From contig CALMWF010000041.1 in the NCBI GenBank assembly GCA_937873445.1, positions 115,414-179,413 of the forward strand: DNA of 64,000 nucleotides, written 5' to 3'. The translations under genes were made by a program, and so were the position numbers. Positions within the stretch are counted from its first letter, which is position 1, and each line of letters opens with the position of its first letter. Positions 54,501-61,592 of the stretch are shown here, piece after piece. The stretch is from an uncultured Alphaproteobacteria bacterium. GTDB taxonomy: Bacteria > Pseudomonadota > Alphaproteobacteria > Rhizobiales > Aestuariivirgaceae. The notes under the pieces were generated by a model. It worked only from the letters and a program-made list of their open reading frames with translations, was not told the DNA's origin and did not search any database.

Positions 54501-55434
54501 TTATGGCAAGCCCGACGCCGTGCTGATGGACCTGCCATTGTGGACCAGTGCCGCTGCCGGTGCGCCCTGGCTTGCGGCTCAGGCCACACCCTGGCCGGGG
54601 CGTCTGGCGTTGTGGCGAAGGCAGGGTGAGGCATCCTTTGTGCTCGACCGGCTGGTGCTGGCCCAGGCCACCATGGGGCGCACCACATCCCCTCTGCCGG
54701 CGGGTGTGCTGCATCGTTTTGATGAGGGCACGGTTGTGGAGGTTCATCTCGACCAGGGGGCGCTGCATGCGGTGAGCGACGAGGAATTGTTGAACGGCGC
54801 CAATCTGGCGGCCGTGGGCGATGCCGATGGCAGTTTTGAGGTCATTCAGTTCGGCCGGGCCGAACTGGTGGCGGCGCGCCGCTATCGCCTGCGCCATCTG
54901 CTGCGCGGCCAGGGTGGCTCGGAAGCGGAGATGCTTGCTGAGCGCGCCGCGGGCGCCCGCTTTGTGCTGCTCAATGCTGCCGTGGTGCAGCCCGCCGGGG
55001 ACACACCGCTGGCGGGCGACAGCCTGTGGCGGCTCGGACCCGCGCACTATGACACGGCCCACCCGGCCTGTGTGGACCTGTCCTTTCATGGAGCAGCACG
55101 CGCGCTGCGCCCGCTCTCGCCCTGCCGGGTGACGCTGCGGCGCGGCGTCGAGGGCGTAACCGTGAGCTGGCTGCGGCGCGGGCGCGTCAATGCCGACGGC
55201 TGGGAGGCCGAGGAGATTCCCCTGGGCGAGGACAGCGAGGCCTACCGGCTGGAGGTTTGGCGCGGCGGTGTGAAGCAGCGCAGCGTGCAGCTGGCAAGCC
55301 CCAGCTGGCTCTATGCCCCGGCACTGGAGAGTGCTGACCGCGCCGGAACAACCGAGCCGCTGGTTCTGCGGCTGGCCCAGCTTTCCGCCACGCAAGGTGC
55401 CGGTAGCTTTACGGAGATAGTGATCAATGTCTGA
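51568..55434 (+). CDS. Megatron tail-tip protein with TIM-barrel domain (GTA g15-like)
   Basis: A 1288-residue protein of normal gp15 length. The N-terminus is hydrophobic and Gly-rich (GAALGTMLGGPIGGIIGRAAGALAGG). The GTA TIM-barrel-like glycoside hydrolase domain lies about residues 430-740 (ITYGADWSEYWGHQPSDG, VGIDNYFPLTDWRDG, VWFTEAGCPAIDKGSNQPN), followed by a phage tail domain (about 790-950). It sits at the tail tip and contacts the host envelope. It shares one base with the upstream stop and 8 nt with the DUF2793 gene. Confidence 0.94.
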   Translation: MATVVLQYAGAALGTMLGGPIGGIIGRAAGALAGGVIDNALFAKTTRREGPRLDSLKVMSSEEGAAIPRLHGRMRLAGQVIWATSLEEVSTTQTQKASAKGGPKATTTSYSYFGNFAVGLCEGPIARIGRVWADGNEIDLERFTTRLYQGTEDQEPDSLIVAKEGADNAPAYRGLAYIVFERLPLADFGNRLPQLSFEVVKPVAGGAADKVTGLVIIPGATEFGYDTTCVTRNAGAGQTASENAHISSERSDWSLSLDEAQAACSNLRHVSLTVAWFGDDLRCGQCQLMPGVDDADKLTTPESWSVAGLSRAQARLVSRSGGVAAFGGTPSDASVIRAIQDARARGLKVMLNPFILMDVATGNGRPDPAGGPEQPAYPWRGRLGLSVVPGRAGSPDLTPAALTEVAAFVGTAQPGHYSVNGTSVSYSGPAEWRYRRMVLHIAALAKAAGGVDAFLIGSELRGLTTARGPGNSYPFVAALVALAADVKTLLPDARITYGADWSEYWGHQPSDGSRWFHLDPLWASPAIAAVGIDNYFPLTDWRDGDDHRDRQAGFRTIYDPAYLRHGQAGGEGYDWYYASEADRAAQLRTPIRDTARGKDWVFRPKDIRGWWENEHFDRPGGVEQATPTAWVPRSKPVWFTEAGCPAIDKGSNQPNQFFDAKSAESGLPWFSSGARDDLIQHRYVTALSDYWAGQGPHNPVSPVYGAPMVPADRIYYWCWDARPFPAFPNLTGVWSDGGNYARGHWLNGRISAADLGQVIVAVAHGHGLADVAVDEVHALIDGLVLDRPMAARDALEDVLAGFAIDAVERGPTLAFRARAMADGPVLSDAHLVQEDDDPLYTITRAQETDLPAALRLVYAESGLDYRSAAVRSDRAGAASRRETTLSLPVALGQAQAQSRADVALAESWRERGEVSFALPPSRLALEPGDAVSVAGQRFRLTRVIDAGALRLSGRGHEAALYDAPAAAPRAGTLAAAAIYGKPDAVLMDLPLWTSAAAGAPWLAAQATPWPGRLALWRRQGEASFVLDRLVLAQATMGRTTSPLPAGVLHRFDEGTVVEVHLDQGALHAVSDEELLNGANLAAVGDADGSFEVIQFGRAELVAARRYRLRHLLRGQGGSEAEMLAERAAGARFVLLNAAVVQPAGDTPLAGDSLWRLGPAHYDTAHPACVDLSFHGAARALRPLSPCRVTLRRGVEGVTVSWLRRGRVNADGWEAEEIPLGEDSEAYRLEVWRGGVKQRSVQLASPSWLYAPALESADRAGTTEPLVLRLAQLSATQGAGSFTEIVINV

Positions 55435-57334
55435 GACCCCCATGCTGGGACTGCCGCTGCTGGCGGCGGCCCAGGCCCAGAAACATGTGACCCACAATGA
55501 GGCGCTGCTGCTGCTTGACGGGCTGGTGCAATTGTCGGTGCGTTCGCGCCAGCTGGTAGCACCGCCGGCGGATGCCGTGGCCGGTGACCAGTTCATTGTG
55601 GCTGCCGCTGCCACCGGCGACTGGCAGGGGCAGGGCGGCAAGCTGGCCAACCGCGATGAGGCGGGCTGGCGCTTCTTCACGCCGCGCCGGGGCTGGCGCC
55701 TGTGGGTGGTGGATGAGGATGCACTGCTGGTTTTTGACGGTGCCGTGTGGAAGCCGGTGCCGGTGGCAGGCCCGCTTGACAATCTGAGCCGTCTGGGTGT
55801 GGCGGCCGCAGCCAGCGACGATAACCGCCTCACCGTCGCTTCGGCCAACACGCTGCTGACCCATGCCGGGGGCGACCACCGCCTGAAGATCAACAAGGCC
55901 GCCGCCATCAACACCGCCGCACTGCTGTTTCAGGACAACTGGTCTGGCCGGGCTGAAATGGGTCTGGCGGGGGATGACCACTTTCACCTCAAGGTGTCGA
56001 GCGACGGCGCGGTCTGGCGCGAGGCGCTGGTCATTGATGCGGCGACCGGCAGACTGACCGCCAACGGCGTCACCACCACCACCGACATTGAACGCATCGC
56101 CGCTGCCCAGTCGCGCTTTCCCCTGCGCCTGCGCGGCGGCAATTTTCTGGCCGTTGACGGTGCTGCCGGTGCACTGGTGGTCAACAGTGGCGGCGTTCTT
56201 TCGGCGGCCGGACTGGCCGGAAGCCTGTCGCAGCTTGCCAATGCCACCGGCGGCACCACCATCAGCCGCAAGCGCCGCCTTGATGTGGTGGCTGCCAACA
56301 GCCTGCGCCCGCATTTTCTGGGCGATGGCAGCGCCGCCGGCCTGCTGATCGAGCCTGCCGCCACCGTGCTCAACAAATATTCACAGCCCAGCGTGAGCCT
56401 TCTGGCCGACAAAGCCAATGTCTCTGACACCACAGCCCCCGCCAATTCCGGCCGCACCGGTAACTGGTGGGATTATCCCGACAATCTTGTGGCGCGCTAT
56501 GCCTATGGCCGGATCACCCCGCAGGGCAATACCACCTATTGCATTCAGGCCGAGGTGATTGTTGCCGATGGTGATCTGCCCACCACCAGCGATCTGTCCT
56601 TTGACCTGTTCGAGCCAGCGTCGAGCATCAAGAATCCTGATACCGGCGTGCAGGGCTTCCGGGTGGAAGGCCCCTATGCGGGCGGCGTCTATCACCTGTC
56701 CGCCTATGTCATCACCGCTGCCACGCCCACCTATACGGTCTTCGGCGTGCAGAAGAGAACCACCCATTCCGCCAAGCGGGTGCGGGTGGGACGCATCAAT
56801 GTCTGCGAGGGCCGCTATCCCTCCAGCCTTTTCGACAATGCCACCGGGGCTGCCGTGACCCGCGCGGGCGATGTGCTGACCCTGCCGGTTGCGGGCTACA
56901 CCACCGATGCGCTGACGCTGGCAGCGGAGTTCATGTGTCCCGCTCCGGCAGCGGCGGCACGCACCCTGGCGGTGCTCCATGCGGCCTCCGGCGAGAAGCT
57001 GGTTATGGCCATGGCCGCTGGTGCAACCGCTGTGACCGCCACGGTGATGGTTGGCGGAGCCGTTGTCGGGACGGCGGTCAGCGCCGCCCTGACTGCCGGT
57101 ACACGCTGCCGGGCGGTGGTTGTGCTTGATCAGGCGGCCCGCAAGGTGCGGGTCACTGTGACCGGCGGTGCGGTGGTCGAGGGGGCGGCCAGCGCTGTGC
57201 CCGCCGCCCCCGTGAGCCTTATGCTGGGTCATAACGAAGGTCAGGCCCAGTTGAACGGCGGCCTGCTGGCGCTGGCGGTGGTCGACCGCGGCTGGTCAGC
57301 GGCCGAAATGCTGAACTGGGTGGCGGGCTCATGA
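55427..57334 (+). CDS. DUF2793 domain protein, probable tail fibre or receptor-binding protein
   Basis: A 635-residue protein. Residues 4-110 are DUF2793 (GLPLLAAAQAQKHVTHNEALLLLDGLVQLSV, GDQFIVAAAATGDW, GWRLWVVDEDALLVFDG), which attaches to the tail tip in GTA and phage clusters. The rest is beta-rich with low similarity to anything I recognise; residues 460-630 look like a concanavalin/LamG-like sandwich (LTLAAEFMCPAPAAAARTLAVLHAASGEKLVM and SLMLGHNEGQAQLNGGLLALAVVDRGWSA). It probably binds a surface glycan. This is the most variable type of gene in such clusters. Confidence 0.82.
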   Translation: MSETPMLGLPLLAAAQAQKHVTHNEALLLLDGLVQLSVRSRQLVAPPADAVAGDQFIVAAAATGDWQGQGGKLANRDEAGWRFFTPRRGWRLWVVDEDALLVFDGAVWKPVPVAGPLDNLSRLGVAAAASDDNRLTVASANTLLTHAGGDHRLKINKAAAINTAALLFQDNWSGRAEMGLAGDDHFHLKVSSDGAVWREALVIDAATGRLTANGVTTTTDIERIAAAQSRFPLRLRGGNFLAVDGAAGALVVNSGGVLSAAGLAGSLSQLANATGGTTISRKRRLDVVAANSLRPHFLGDGSAAGLLIEPAATVLNKYSQPSVSLLADKANVSDTTAPANSGRTGNWWDYPDNLVARYAYGRITPQGNTTYCIQAEVIVADGDLPTTSDLSFDLFEPASSIKNPDTGVQGFRVEGPYAGGVYHLSAYVITAATPTYTVFGVQKRTTHSAKRVRVGRINVCEGRYPSSLFDNATGAAVTRAGDVLTLPVAGYTTDALTLAAEFMCPAPAAAARTLAVLHAASGEKLVMAMAAGATAVTATVMVGGAVVGTAVSAALTAGTRCRAVVVLDQAARKVRVTVTGGAVVEGAASAVPAAPVSLMLGHNEGQAQLNGGLLALAVVDRGWSAAEMLNWVAGS

Positions 57335-57543
57335 CCACGCTGGAACGCGAGGTGGGCAACCTTGACGCCCGCATGGGCGCGGTGGAGCAGGAGTTGCAGG
57401 CCATTCGCCATGATGTCCGCGAGATCCGCGATGCGCTGGTTGAGGCGCGCGGCGGCTGGAAGGTGCTGGCCCTGGTGATGAGCCTGTCGCTCACCCTGGG
57501 GGCGGCCCTGGGCCGCTTTCTGCCCGACATGCTGCGCGGCTGA
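57331..57543 (+). CDS. Small coiled-coil membrane protein of the lysis region
   Basis: A 70-residue protein. Residues 1-42 form a charged heptad coiled coil (LEREVGNLDARMGAVEQELQAIRHDVREIRDAL), and residues 45-64 one transmembrane helix. This resembles XhlA-type hemolysin-like lysis accessory proteins. It overlaps the DUF2793 gene by 4 nt and is followed by the endolysin gene after 17 bp. Confidence 0.7.
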   Translation: MTTLEREVGNLDARMGAVEQELQAIRHDVREIRDALVEARGGWKVLALVMSLSLTLGAALGRFLPDMLRG

Positions 57544-57560
57544 AATATCAGGAGAGAGAC

Positions 57561-58229
57561 ATGAAGATGAGCGCGGAGGGCCTGGCCCTCATTCGCGACC
57601 AGGAAGGTTTTCGCGGGCAGGCCTATCGCGATGTGGCAGGCGTGTGGACCATTGGCTTCGGCCACACATCCATGGCCGGGCCGCCGGAGGTGAAGTCCGG
57701 CATGAGGATGAGCCGCGCCGAGGCGGAAGCCGTGCTGGCCCGCGATGTGGCGGAATTTGCCACCGGCGTGGCCCAGGCTGTGACGGTGGAGCTGAGTGAC
57801 GCGCAGTTTTCGGCGCTGGTGTCCTTTGCCTACAATGTGGGACTTGGCAATTTTCGCCGCTCCAGTGTGCTGAAGGCAGTGAATGGCCGCGACTTTGCCG
57901 CCGTGCCGCGCCGCCTTGGCCTGTGGGTGAAGGCGGGCGGCCGCACCCTGCCGGGCCTGATCCGCCGGCGTGCCGCCGAGGCAGCGCTGTTTGCCGGACC
58001 GGAACAGCCACCCCCTGACGACAGGAGACCGGTGCCGGAGGTGCCGAGGGGCAAGGAACTGGCGGCGAGCCGGACCGTCTGGGGCGGGGTGGTGGCGCTG
58101 CTGGCTGCGCTGGGGCAGGCGGTCCTGTCGCCATCGCCGTGGGCGGTGGTGGCGGTGCTGGCGGTGCTGGCGGGGGTGGGTGTGGTGATTTACGAGCGCC
58201 ATCGCAAGGCGCTGGAGGAGGGTGTGTGA
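57561..58229 (+). CDS. GH24 endolysin with C-terminal membrane hairpin
   Basis: A 222-residue protein. The T4-lysozyme-type catalytic spacing E-x8-D-x5-T is intact (E in RDQEGFRG, D in YRDVAG, T in VWTIGFGHT), followed by DAQFSALVSFAYNVG and PGLIRRRAAEAALF. After about residue 150 there is a proline-rich linker and two hydrophobic segments (about residues 176-192 and 197-213) separated by SPSP, ending in a basic tail. There is no N-terminal signal, so the enzyme looks membrane-tethered at its C-terminus, which is unusual for an endolysin. GGAGAGAG precedes the ATG. Confidence 0.87.
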   Translation: MKMSAEGLALIRDQEGFRGQAYRDVAGVWTIGFGHTSMAGPPEVKSGMRMSRAEAEAVLARDVAEFATGVAQAVTVELSDAQFSALVSFAYNVGLGNFRRSSVLKAVNGRDFAAVPRRLGLWVKAGGRTLPGLIRRRAAEAALFAGPEQPPPDDRRPVPEVPRGKELAASRTVWGGVVALLAALGQAVLSPSPWAVVAVLAVLAGVGVVIYERHRKALEEGV

Positions 58230-58720
58230 TGGCGGTGCCGCTGACGCTTGTGAGCCAACTGGTGTCCGGACTGATGGCCGGACCGGTGGGCAAGATCATC
58301 GATGGCTATGTGGCCGATGTGGAATTGCGCCGCAAACTCAAGGCCGAACTGGAGGGCAATCTGCTGAGCCACCTCGGCCAGTCGCTGGCCCTGCAGCAGG
58401 CGGTGGTGCTGGCCGAGATCAATTCGGAACACTGGCTGACGCGGAGCTGGCGGCCGTTGCTCATGCTGCTGCTGATGGGCTTTCTGGTGCTGGTGGGCCT
58501 TGGCCTGCCCCTTGCCGATGTCATGCTGGGCCATGCCGTGCCGTTTAACCCGCGCTGGCAATCACTGCCTGAGGGCTTCTGGGACTTTCTCAATATCGGC
58601 ATGGGCGGCTATGTGGGCGGGCGCACGCTGGAAAAGATCTTTGCGCGTCTGTCCACCACCGGCGTGGTGGCAGGCGGCGTGGCGGCGGCAACACGGCTGG
58701 GCAAGGCCTTGAAACGCTGA
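58229..58720 (+). CDS. 3TM-type holin (GTA_holin_3TM family)
   Basis: A 163-residue protein. VADVELRRKLKAELE is a charged coiled-coil start, followed by WLTRSWRPLLMLLLMGFLVLVGLGLPL and FWDFLNIGMGGYVGGRTLEKI, the conserved core of the 3TM holin family first seen with GTA lysis genes. It releases the endolysin or disrupts the membrane. Its ATG overlaps the endolysin TGA. It is the last gene of the cluster; no terminator was recognised before the next operon. Confidence 0.88.
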   Translation: MAVPLTLVSQLVSGLMAGPVGKIIDGYVADVELRRKLKAELEGNLLSHLGQSLALQQAVVLAEINSEHWLTRSWRPLLMLLLMGFLVLVGLGLPLADVMLGHAVPFNPRWQSLPEGFWDFLNIGMGGYVGGRTLEKIFARLSTTGVVAGGVAAATRLGKALKR

Positions 58721-58844
58721 CCGAAAGGGGCCAGCTCAGGCCCGGCACAGCGTTAAAAAACCGTCATTTCCCTATTCATCCGCCGTTCAGTTTGCCCCCT
58801 GTATGACGGCACACAGGAGGTACGGGCGGAAAGGATTGCGCATC

Positions 58845-59192
58845 ATGGCCGGGTTCATCAAACAGGCGGTTTACAGGACCGCAGCCATCATGGCTGTGGC
58901 CATCGCCCTGGCCATGCCTGCTGCGGCCCAGAAGGGTCCGCCCGCCCGGGTTTTCGTTCCCAACTATCATGTGGCGCCGCCACTGCTGCGGCCCACCGCC
59001 CCGCACCCCCCGGCACCGCTTCTGACCAAGATCCGGCCATCGCAGGCGGCTGCCCTGGCCAAGCGCAGCGTGCCCGGTTCCAGCGTTGTCGGCGTCAAGC
59101 TCTTGCCGTCCGGTGATTATGCTGTCACCCTGCGCACCGATACCGATGTCAGCCGGGTGATCGTCAGTGGCGAGGATGGCAGTGTCCAGTGA
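58845..59192 (+). CDS. PepSY-like exported protein next to a two-component system (FeuN-like position)
   Basis: A 115-residue protein with a clear signal peptide (TAAIMAVAIALAMPAAAQ, cleavage after AQ) and a C-terminal PepSY-like segment (SQAAALAKRSVPGSSVVGVKLLPSGDYAVTL...VIVSGEDGSVQ). The middle is Pro-rich. It ends 29 bp before an OmpR-type regulator gene. In Sinorhizobium the small periplasmic protein FeuN is encoded just before feuPQ and restrains FeuQ; the position here is analogous, but homology is not proven. ATG 58803 is an alternative start without good signal-peptide logic. Confidence 0.7.
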   Translation: MAGFIKQAVYRTAAIMAVAIALAMPAAAQKGPPARVFVPNYHVAPPLLRPTAPHPPAPLLTKIRPSQAAALAKRSVPGSSVVGVKLLPSGDYAVTLRTDTDVSRVIVSGEDGSVQ

Positions 59193-59221
59193 CGGCAACG
59201 GCCCCAGCAATGGAATGACCC

Positions 59222-59893
59222 ATGCGCCTGCTTGTCGTTGAAGACGACCCCGATCTCAACCGTCAGATCGCGGCGGCACTGTCCGATGCGGGCTATGTGG
59301 TGGACAAGGCCTTCGACGGCGAGGAAGGTCACTTCCTTGGCGATACCGAACCCTATGACGCGGTGATTCTGGACCTCGGCCTGCCGGTGCTGGATGGCGT
59401 TTCCGTACTGGAAAAGTGGCGCCGGGCTGGCCGCAAGATGCCGGTGCTGATTCTCACCGCCCGCGACCGCTGGAGCGACAAGGTGCAGGGCTTCGATGCC
59501 GGGGCCGATGATTATGTCGCCAAACCCTTCCACATGGAGGAGGTTCTGGCGCGGGTGCGCGCCCTTTTGCGCCGCGCCTCGGGCCATGCCACCAGCGAAC
59601 TGTCATGTGGGCCCCTGTCGCTGGATACCAAGGGTGCCCGCGTCACCGTCAATGGCATGCCGGTGAAGCTCACCTCGCTGGAATTCCGGCTGCTGGCCTA
59701 TCTCATGCATCATCGCGGCCAGGTGGTGTCGCGCACCGAGCTGGTGGAACATCTCTACGATCAGGATTTTGACCGCGACTCCAACACCATTGAGGTGTTC
59801 GTGGGCCGCCTGCGCAAGAAGCTCGGCGTTGATGTGCTCCACACCGTGCGCGGCATGGGCTACACCCTGACCGAGCCGCAGAAAGATGGCTGA
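59222..59893 (+). CDS. OmpR/PhoP-family response regulator
   Basis: A 223-residue regulator. The receiver has the acidic pocket VVEDDPD and the phospho-acceptor Asp51 (VILDLGLPVLDG), plus LTARD and GADDYVAKPF. The C-terminal winged helix contains LTSLEFRLLAYLMHHRGQVVSRTELVEHLYD and DSNTIEVFVGRLRKKLG. It overlaps the sensor kinase gene by 8 nt. The pair resembles PhoPQ and FeuPQ-type systems in alphaproteobacteria; the signal is not known from sequence. Confidence 0.95.
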   Translation: MRLLVVEDDPDLNRQIAAALSDAGYVVDKAFDGEEGHFLGDTEPYDAVILDLGLPVLDGVSVLEKWRRAGRKMPVLILTARDRWSDKVQGFDAGADDYVAKPFHMEEVLARVRALLRRASGHATSELSCGPLSLDTKGARVTVNGMPVKLTSLEFRLLAYLMHHRGQVVSRTELVEHLYDQDFDRDSNTIEVFVGRLRKKLGVDVLHTVRGMGYTLTEPQKDG

Positions 59894-61262
59894 ACGCTCG
59901 CTGGCCTGGCGCCTGACGCTGACCTCGGCGCTGACGGCCGCACTCATTCTGGCAGCGGCCGGCCTGTTGCTGGCACGCCTGTTCAATCAGGCTCTGGAGC
60001 GCAACTTCGATGCCCGGCTGGCCGCCGTGATGGATGGCCTCATTGCCACAGTTGAAGTGTCTGCCGAGGGCGCGCCGGTTCTGAATGCGGCCCTGGCTGA
60101 TACCCGCTTCAGCCTGCCGCTGTCCGGCTGGTATTGGGAAGTGACCCCGCCGCAGGGCAGGGGACTGGCCGAGGCGGTGTCCGGCTCGCTGCTGGAAACC
60201 AGGCTTCAGCCCACGTCACAGCAGCTGGCCAACCGCGACAAGGATGGTGTGGCCCGATTCTACATGACTGACAGCGAGGGCAAGGCGCTGCGCGTCATTG
60301 AACGGCGCTTCAAGCTGTTTGGTGGTGCCGATGACTATTCCTTTCTGGTGGCGGGCAACTTTGATGAGTTGAAGGCCGAGCGCCGCGCCTTTCACCGGGC
60401 CCTAACGACCGTGCTGAGCCTGTTGGGCCTTGGGCTTCTGGCGGCGGTGTTCCTGCAGGTGCGCTTCGGCCTCAGGCCCCTGCAGCGCATGGAAAGCGAT
60501 CTCGCGGCCATTCGCAGCGGCACGGCAGAAACCCTGCAAGGCAGTTATCCCTCTGAAATCCAGCCGGTTGCCGACGAACTCAATCTGCTCATCAAATCCA
60601 ATGCCGAAATTGTTGAGCGCGCCCGCACTCAGGTGGGCAATCTGGCCCATGCGCTGAAGACGCCGCTGTCGGTTCTGGCCAATGAGGCGCGCGACAAGAA
60701 CCTGCCGCTGGCCCGCAAGGTCATGGAGCAGACCCGCCTGATGAGCGATCAGGTGGCGCTTTACCTCGACCGTGCCCGCCGTGCTGCCCGCGCCCAGACC
60801 ATTGGTGCGGCAAGCCCGGTGGACGAGGTGCTGGCCGGTCTGGCGCGCACCCTGGAACGCATCAACCGTGACCGCGCCATAACCGTGACGGTGGCGGGTG
60901 AGCGCGACCTGAAGTTCCGTGGCGAGCGCCAGGATTTCGAGGAGATGGCCGGCAACCTGATGGACAATGCCTGCAAATGGGCGCGGGCGCAGGTGACGGT
61001 CACCATGCATCGTGCCCCCAGCGCCGATGGCCGCCACTGGCTGCTTCTGCGGGTGGAGGATGACGGGCCGGGGATTCCCGAAACGGCAAGAGCCGAAGCC
61101 CTGAAACGCGGACGGCGGCTGGATGAAAGCAAGGCGGGCTCTGGCCTTGGTCTTTCCATCGTTACCGAAACGTCGGCCATGTATGGCGGCAGTCTTGATC
61201 TGGGGGCGGCGGCATCGGGCGGTCTGCGGGCTGAACTGCGCCTGCCAGCGGTGGCGGTCTGA
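59886..61262 (+). CDS. Sensor histidine kinase
   Basis: A 458-residue membrane kinase. Two transmembrane helices (about residues 11-32 and 172-192) flank a periplasmic domain of about 140 residues. HAMP and dimerisation regions follow, with the phospho-acceptor His255 in NLAHALKTPLSVL. The ATPase domain has the N box NLMDNACKWA, G1 VEDDGPGIPE and G2 GSGLGLSIV. It is cotranscribed with the OmpR-type regulator and probably with the PepSY-like periplasmic protein, which could bind its sensor domain. FeuQ/PhoQ relatives are the likely neighbours in phylogeny. Confidence 0.94.
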   Translation: MAERSLAWRLTLTSALTAALILAAAGLLLARLFNQALERNFDARLAAVMDGLIATVEVSAEGAPVLNAALADTRFSLPLSGWYWEVTPPQGRGLAEAVSGSLLETRLQPTSQQLANRDKDGVARFYMTDSEGKALRVIERRFKLFGGADDYSFLVAGNFDELKAERRAFHRALTTVLSLLGLGLLAAVFLQVRFGLRPLQRMESDLAAIRSGTAETLQGSYPSEIQPVADELNLLIKSNAEIVERARTQVGNLAHALKTPLSVLANEARDKNLPLARKVMEQTRLMSDQVALYLDRARRAARAQTIGAASPVDEVLAGLARTLERINRDRAITVTVAGERDLKFRGERQDFEEMAGNLMDNACKWARAQVTVTMHRAPSADGRHWLLLRVEDDGPGIPETARAEALKRGRRLDESKAGSGLGLSIVTETSAMYGGSLDLGAAASGGLRAELRLPAVAV

Positions 61263-61399
61263 TCGTCTTTCCGGTGAGGAAAGAGAACAAAATCAATCAC
61301 AGGTTTAACGCGCGGCCAATGCCCGAATTGCTCAGCAGCAATGCGCCGCGGCTAAGTTTGCTGTGCAATTTTCATTGATTTTTCCATGCCGAGTTTTTA

Positions 61400-61570
61400 A
61401 AGCAGAACCCGGTGACCGGTTTCACACGAATTTTTGGTTTCACGGCTGCCCGAGTGGCGATGGTTTTCAACTGATAGTTGAAAAGAGAAGGTGAGACTCC
61501 CGTCTACTGCCCCCGGTCGCGGGATGACTTGCCTGGGGAGCGAGCCGTTAGGCCCGCTCCCCTTTATTTT
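61400..61570 (+). ncRNA. Candidate structured non-coding RNA
   Basis: The 330 bp between the kinase and the GlxA-type regulator holds no gene on either strand but contains successive hairpins on the plus strand: TTTTCAAC-TGATA-GTTGAAAA (61464-61484), a GAC-TCCC-GTC mini-hairpin, CCCG-GTCG-CGGG, and the terminator at 61535-61570. A -35/-10-like TTGATT and TTTAAA pair lies near 61375-61401. The 5' end is a guess. The stretch GGTGAGACTCC...CTGCCCCCG vaguely recalls a cobalamin-riboswitch core, but no downstream gene on this strand would be controlled, and other core parts are absent. Family unassigned. Confidence 0.5.
61535..61570 (+). terminator. Rho-independent terminator without an upstream CDS
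   Basis: GGGGAGCG and CGCTCCCC form an 8-bp stem; the loop contains a further GCC-GTTA-GGC hairpin; TTTATTTT follows. It is 272 bp after the kinase stop and points away from the minus-strand regulator, so it probably ends a separate transcript. Confidence 0.85.
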
Positions 61571-61592
61571 GCCTCGGCCCTCAGGGGCGCTC

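Larger units (their letters stand above)
42225..58720 (+). mobile_element. Gene-transfer-agent-like head-tail-lysis cluster
   Basis: Twenty co-oriented genes with 4-nt or longer overlaps follow the order of the Rhodobacter capsulatus GTA (g1-g6, g8-g15), then a DUF2793 protein, a coiled-coil membrane protein, an endolysin and a 3TM holin. There is no integrase, excisionase, repressor, replication gene or att-like repeat. The tape measure is very short. Codon choice and base composition look like the host genes around it. All this favours a domesticated GTA-type element over an active prophage. A g7-type head stopper gene is missing. Confidence 0.85.

Noticed and set aside
42180..58720. Active integrated prophage
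   Set aside because: No integrase, repressor, replication genes or attachment repeats, and gene content and tape-measure length match GTA clusters.
61450..61530. tRNA-like or cobalamin-riboswitch-like element
   Set aside because: The GCCCGAGTGGCGA and hairpin pattern lacks a T-arm and acceptor stem; the riboswitch-like stretch lacks other core parts and a downstream gene on the same strand.
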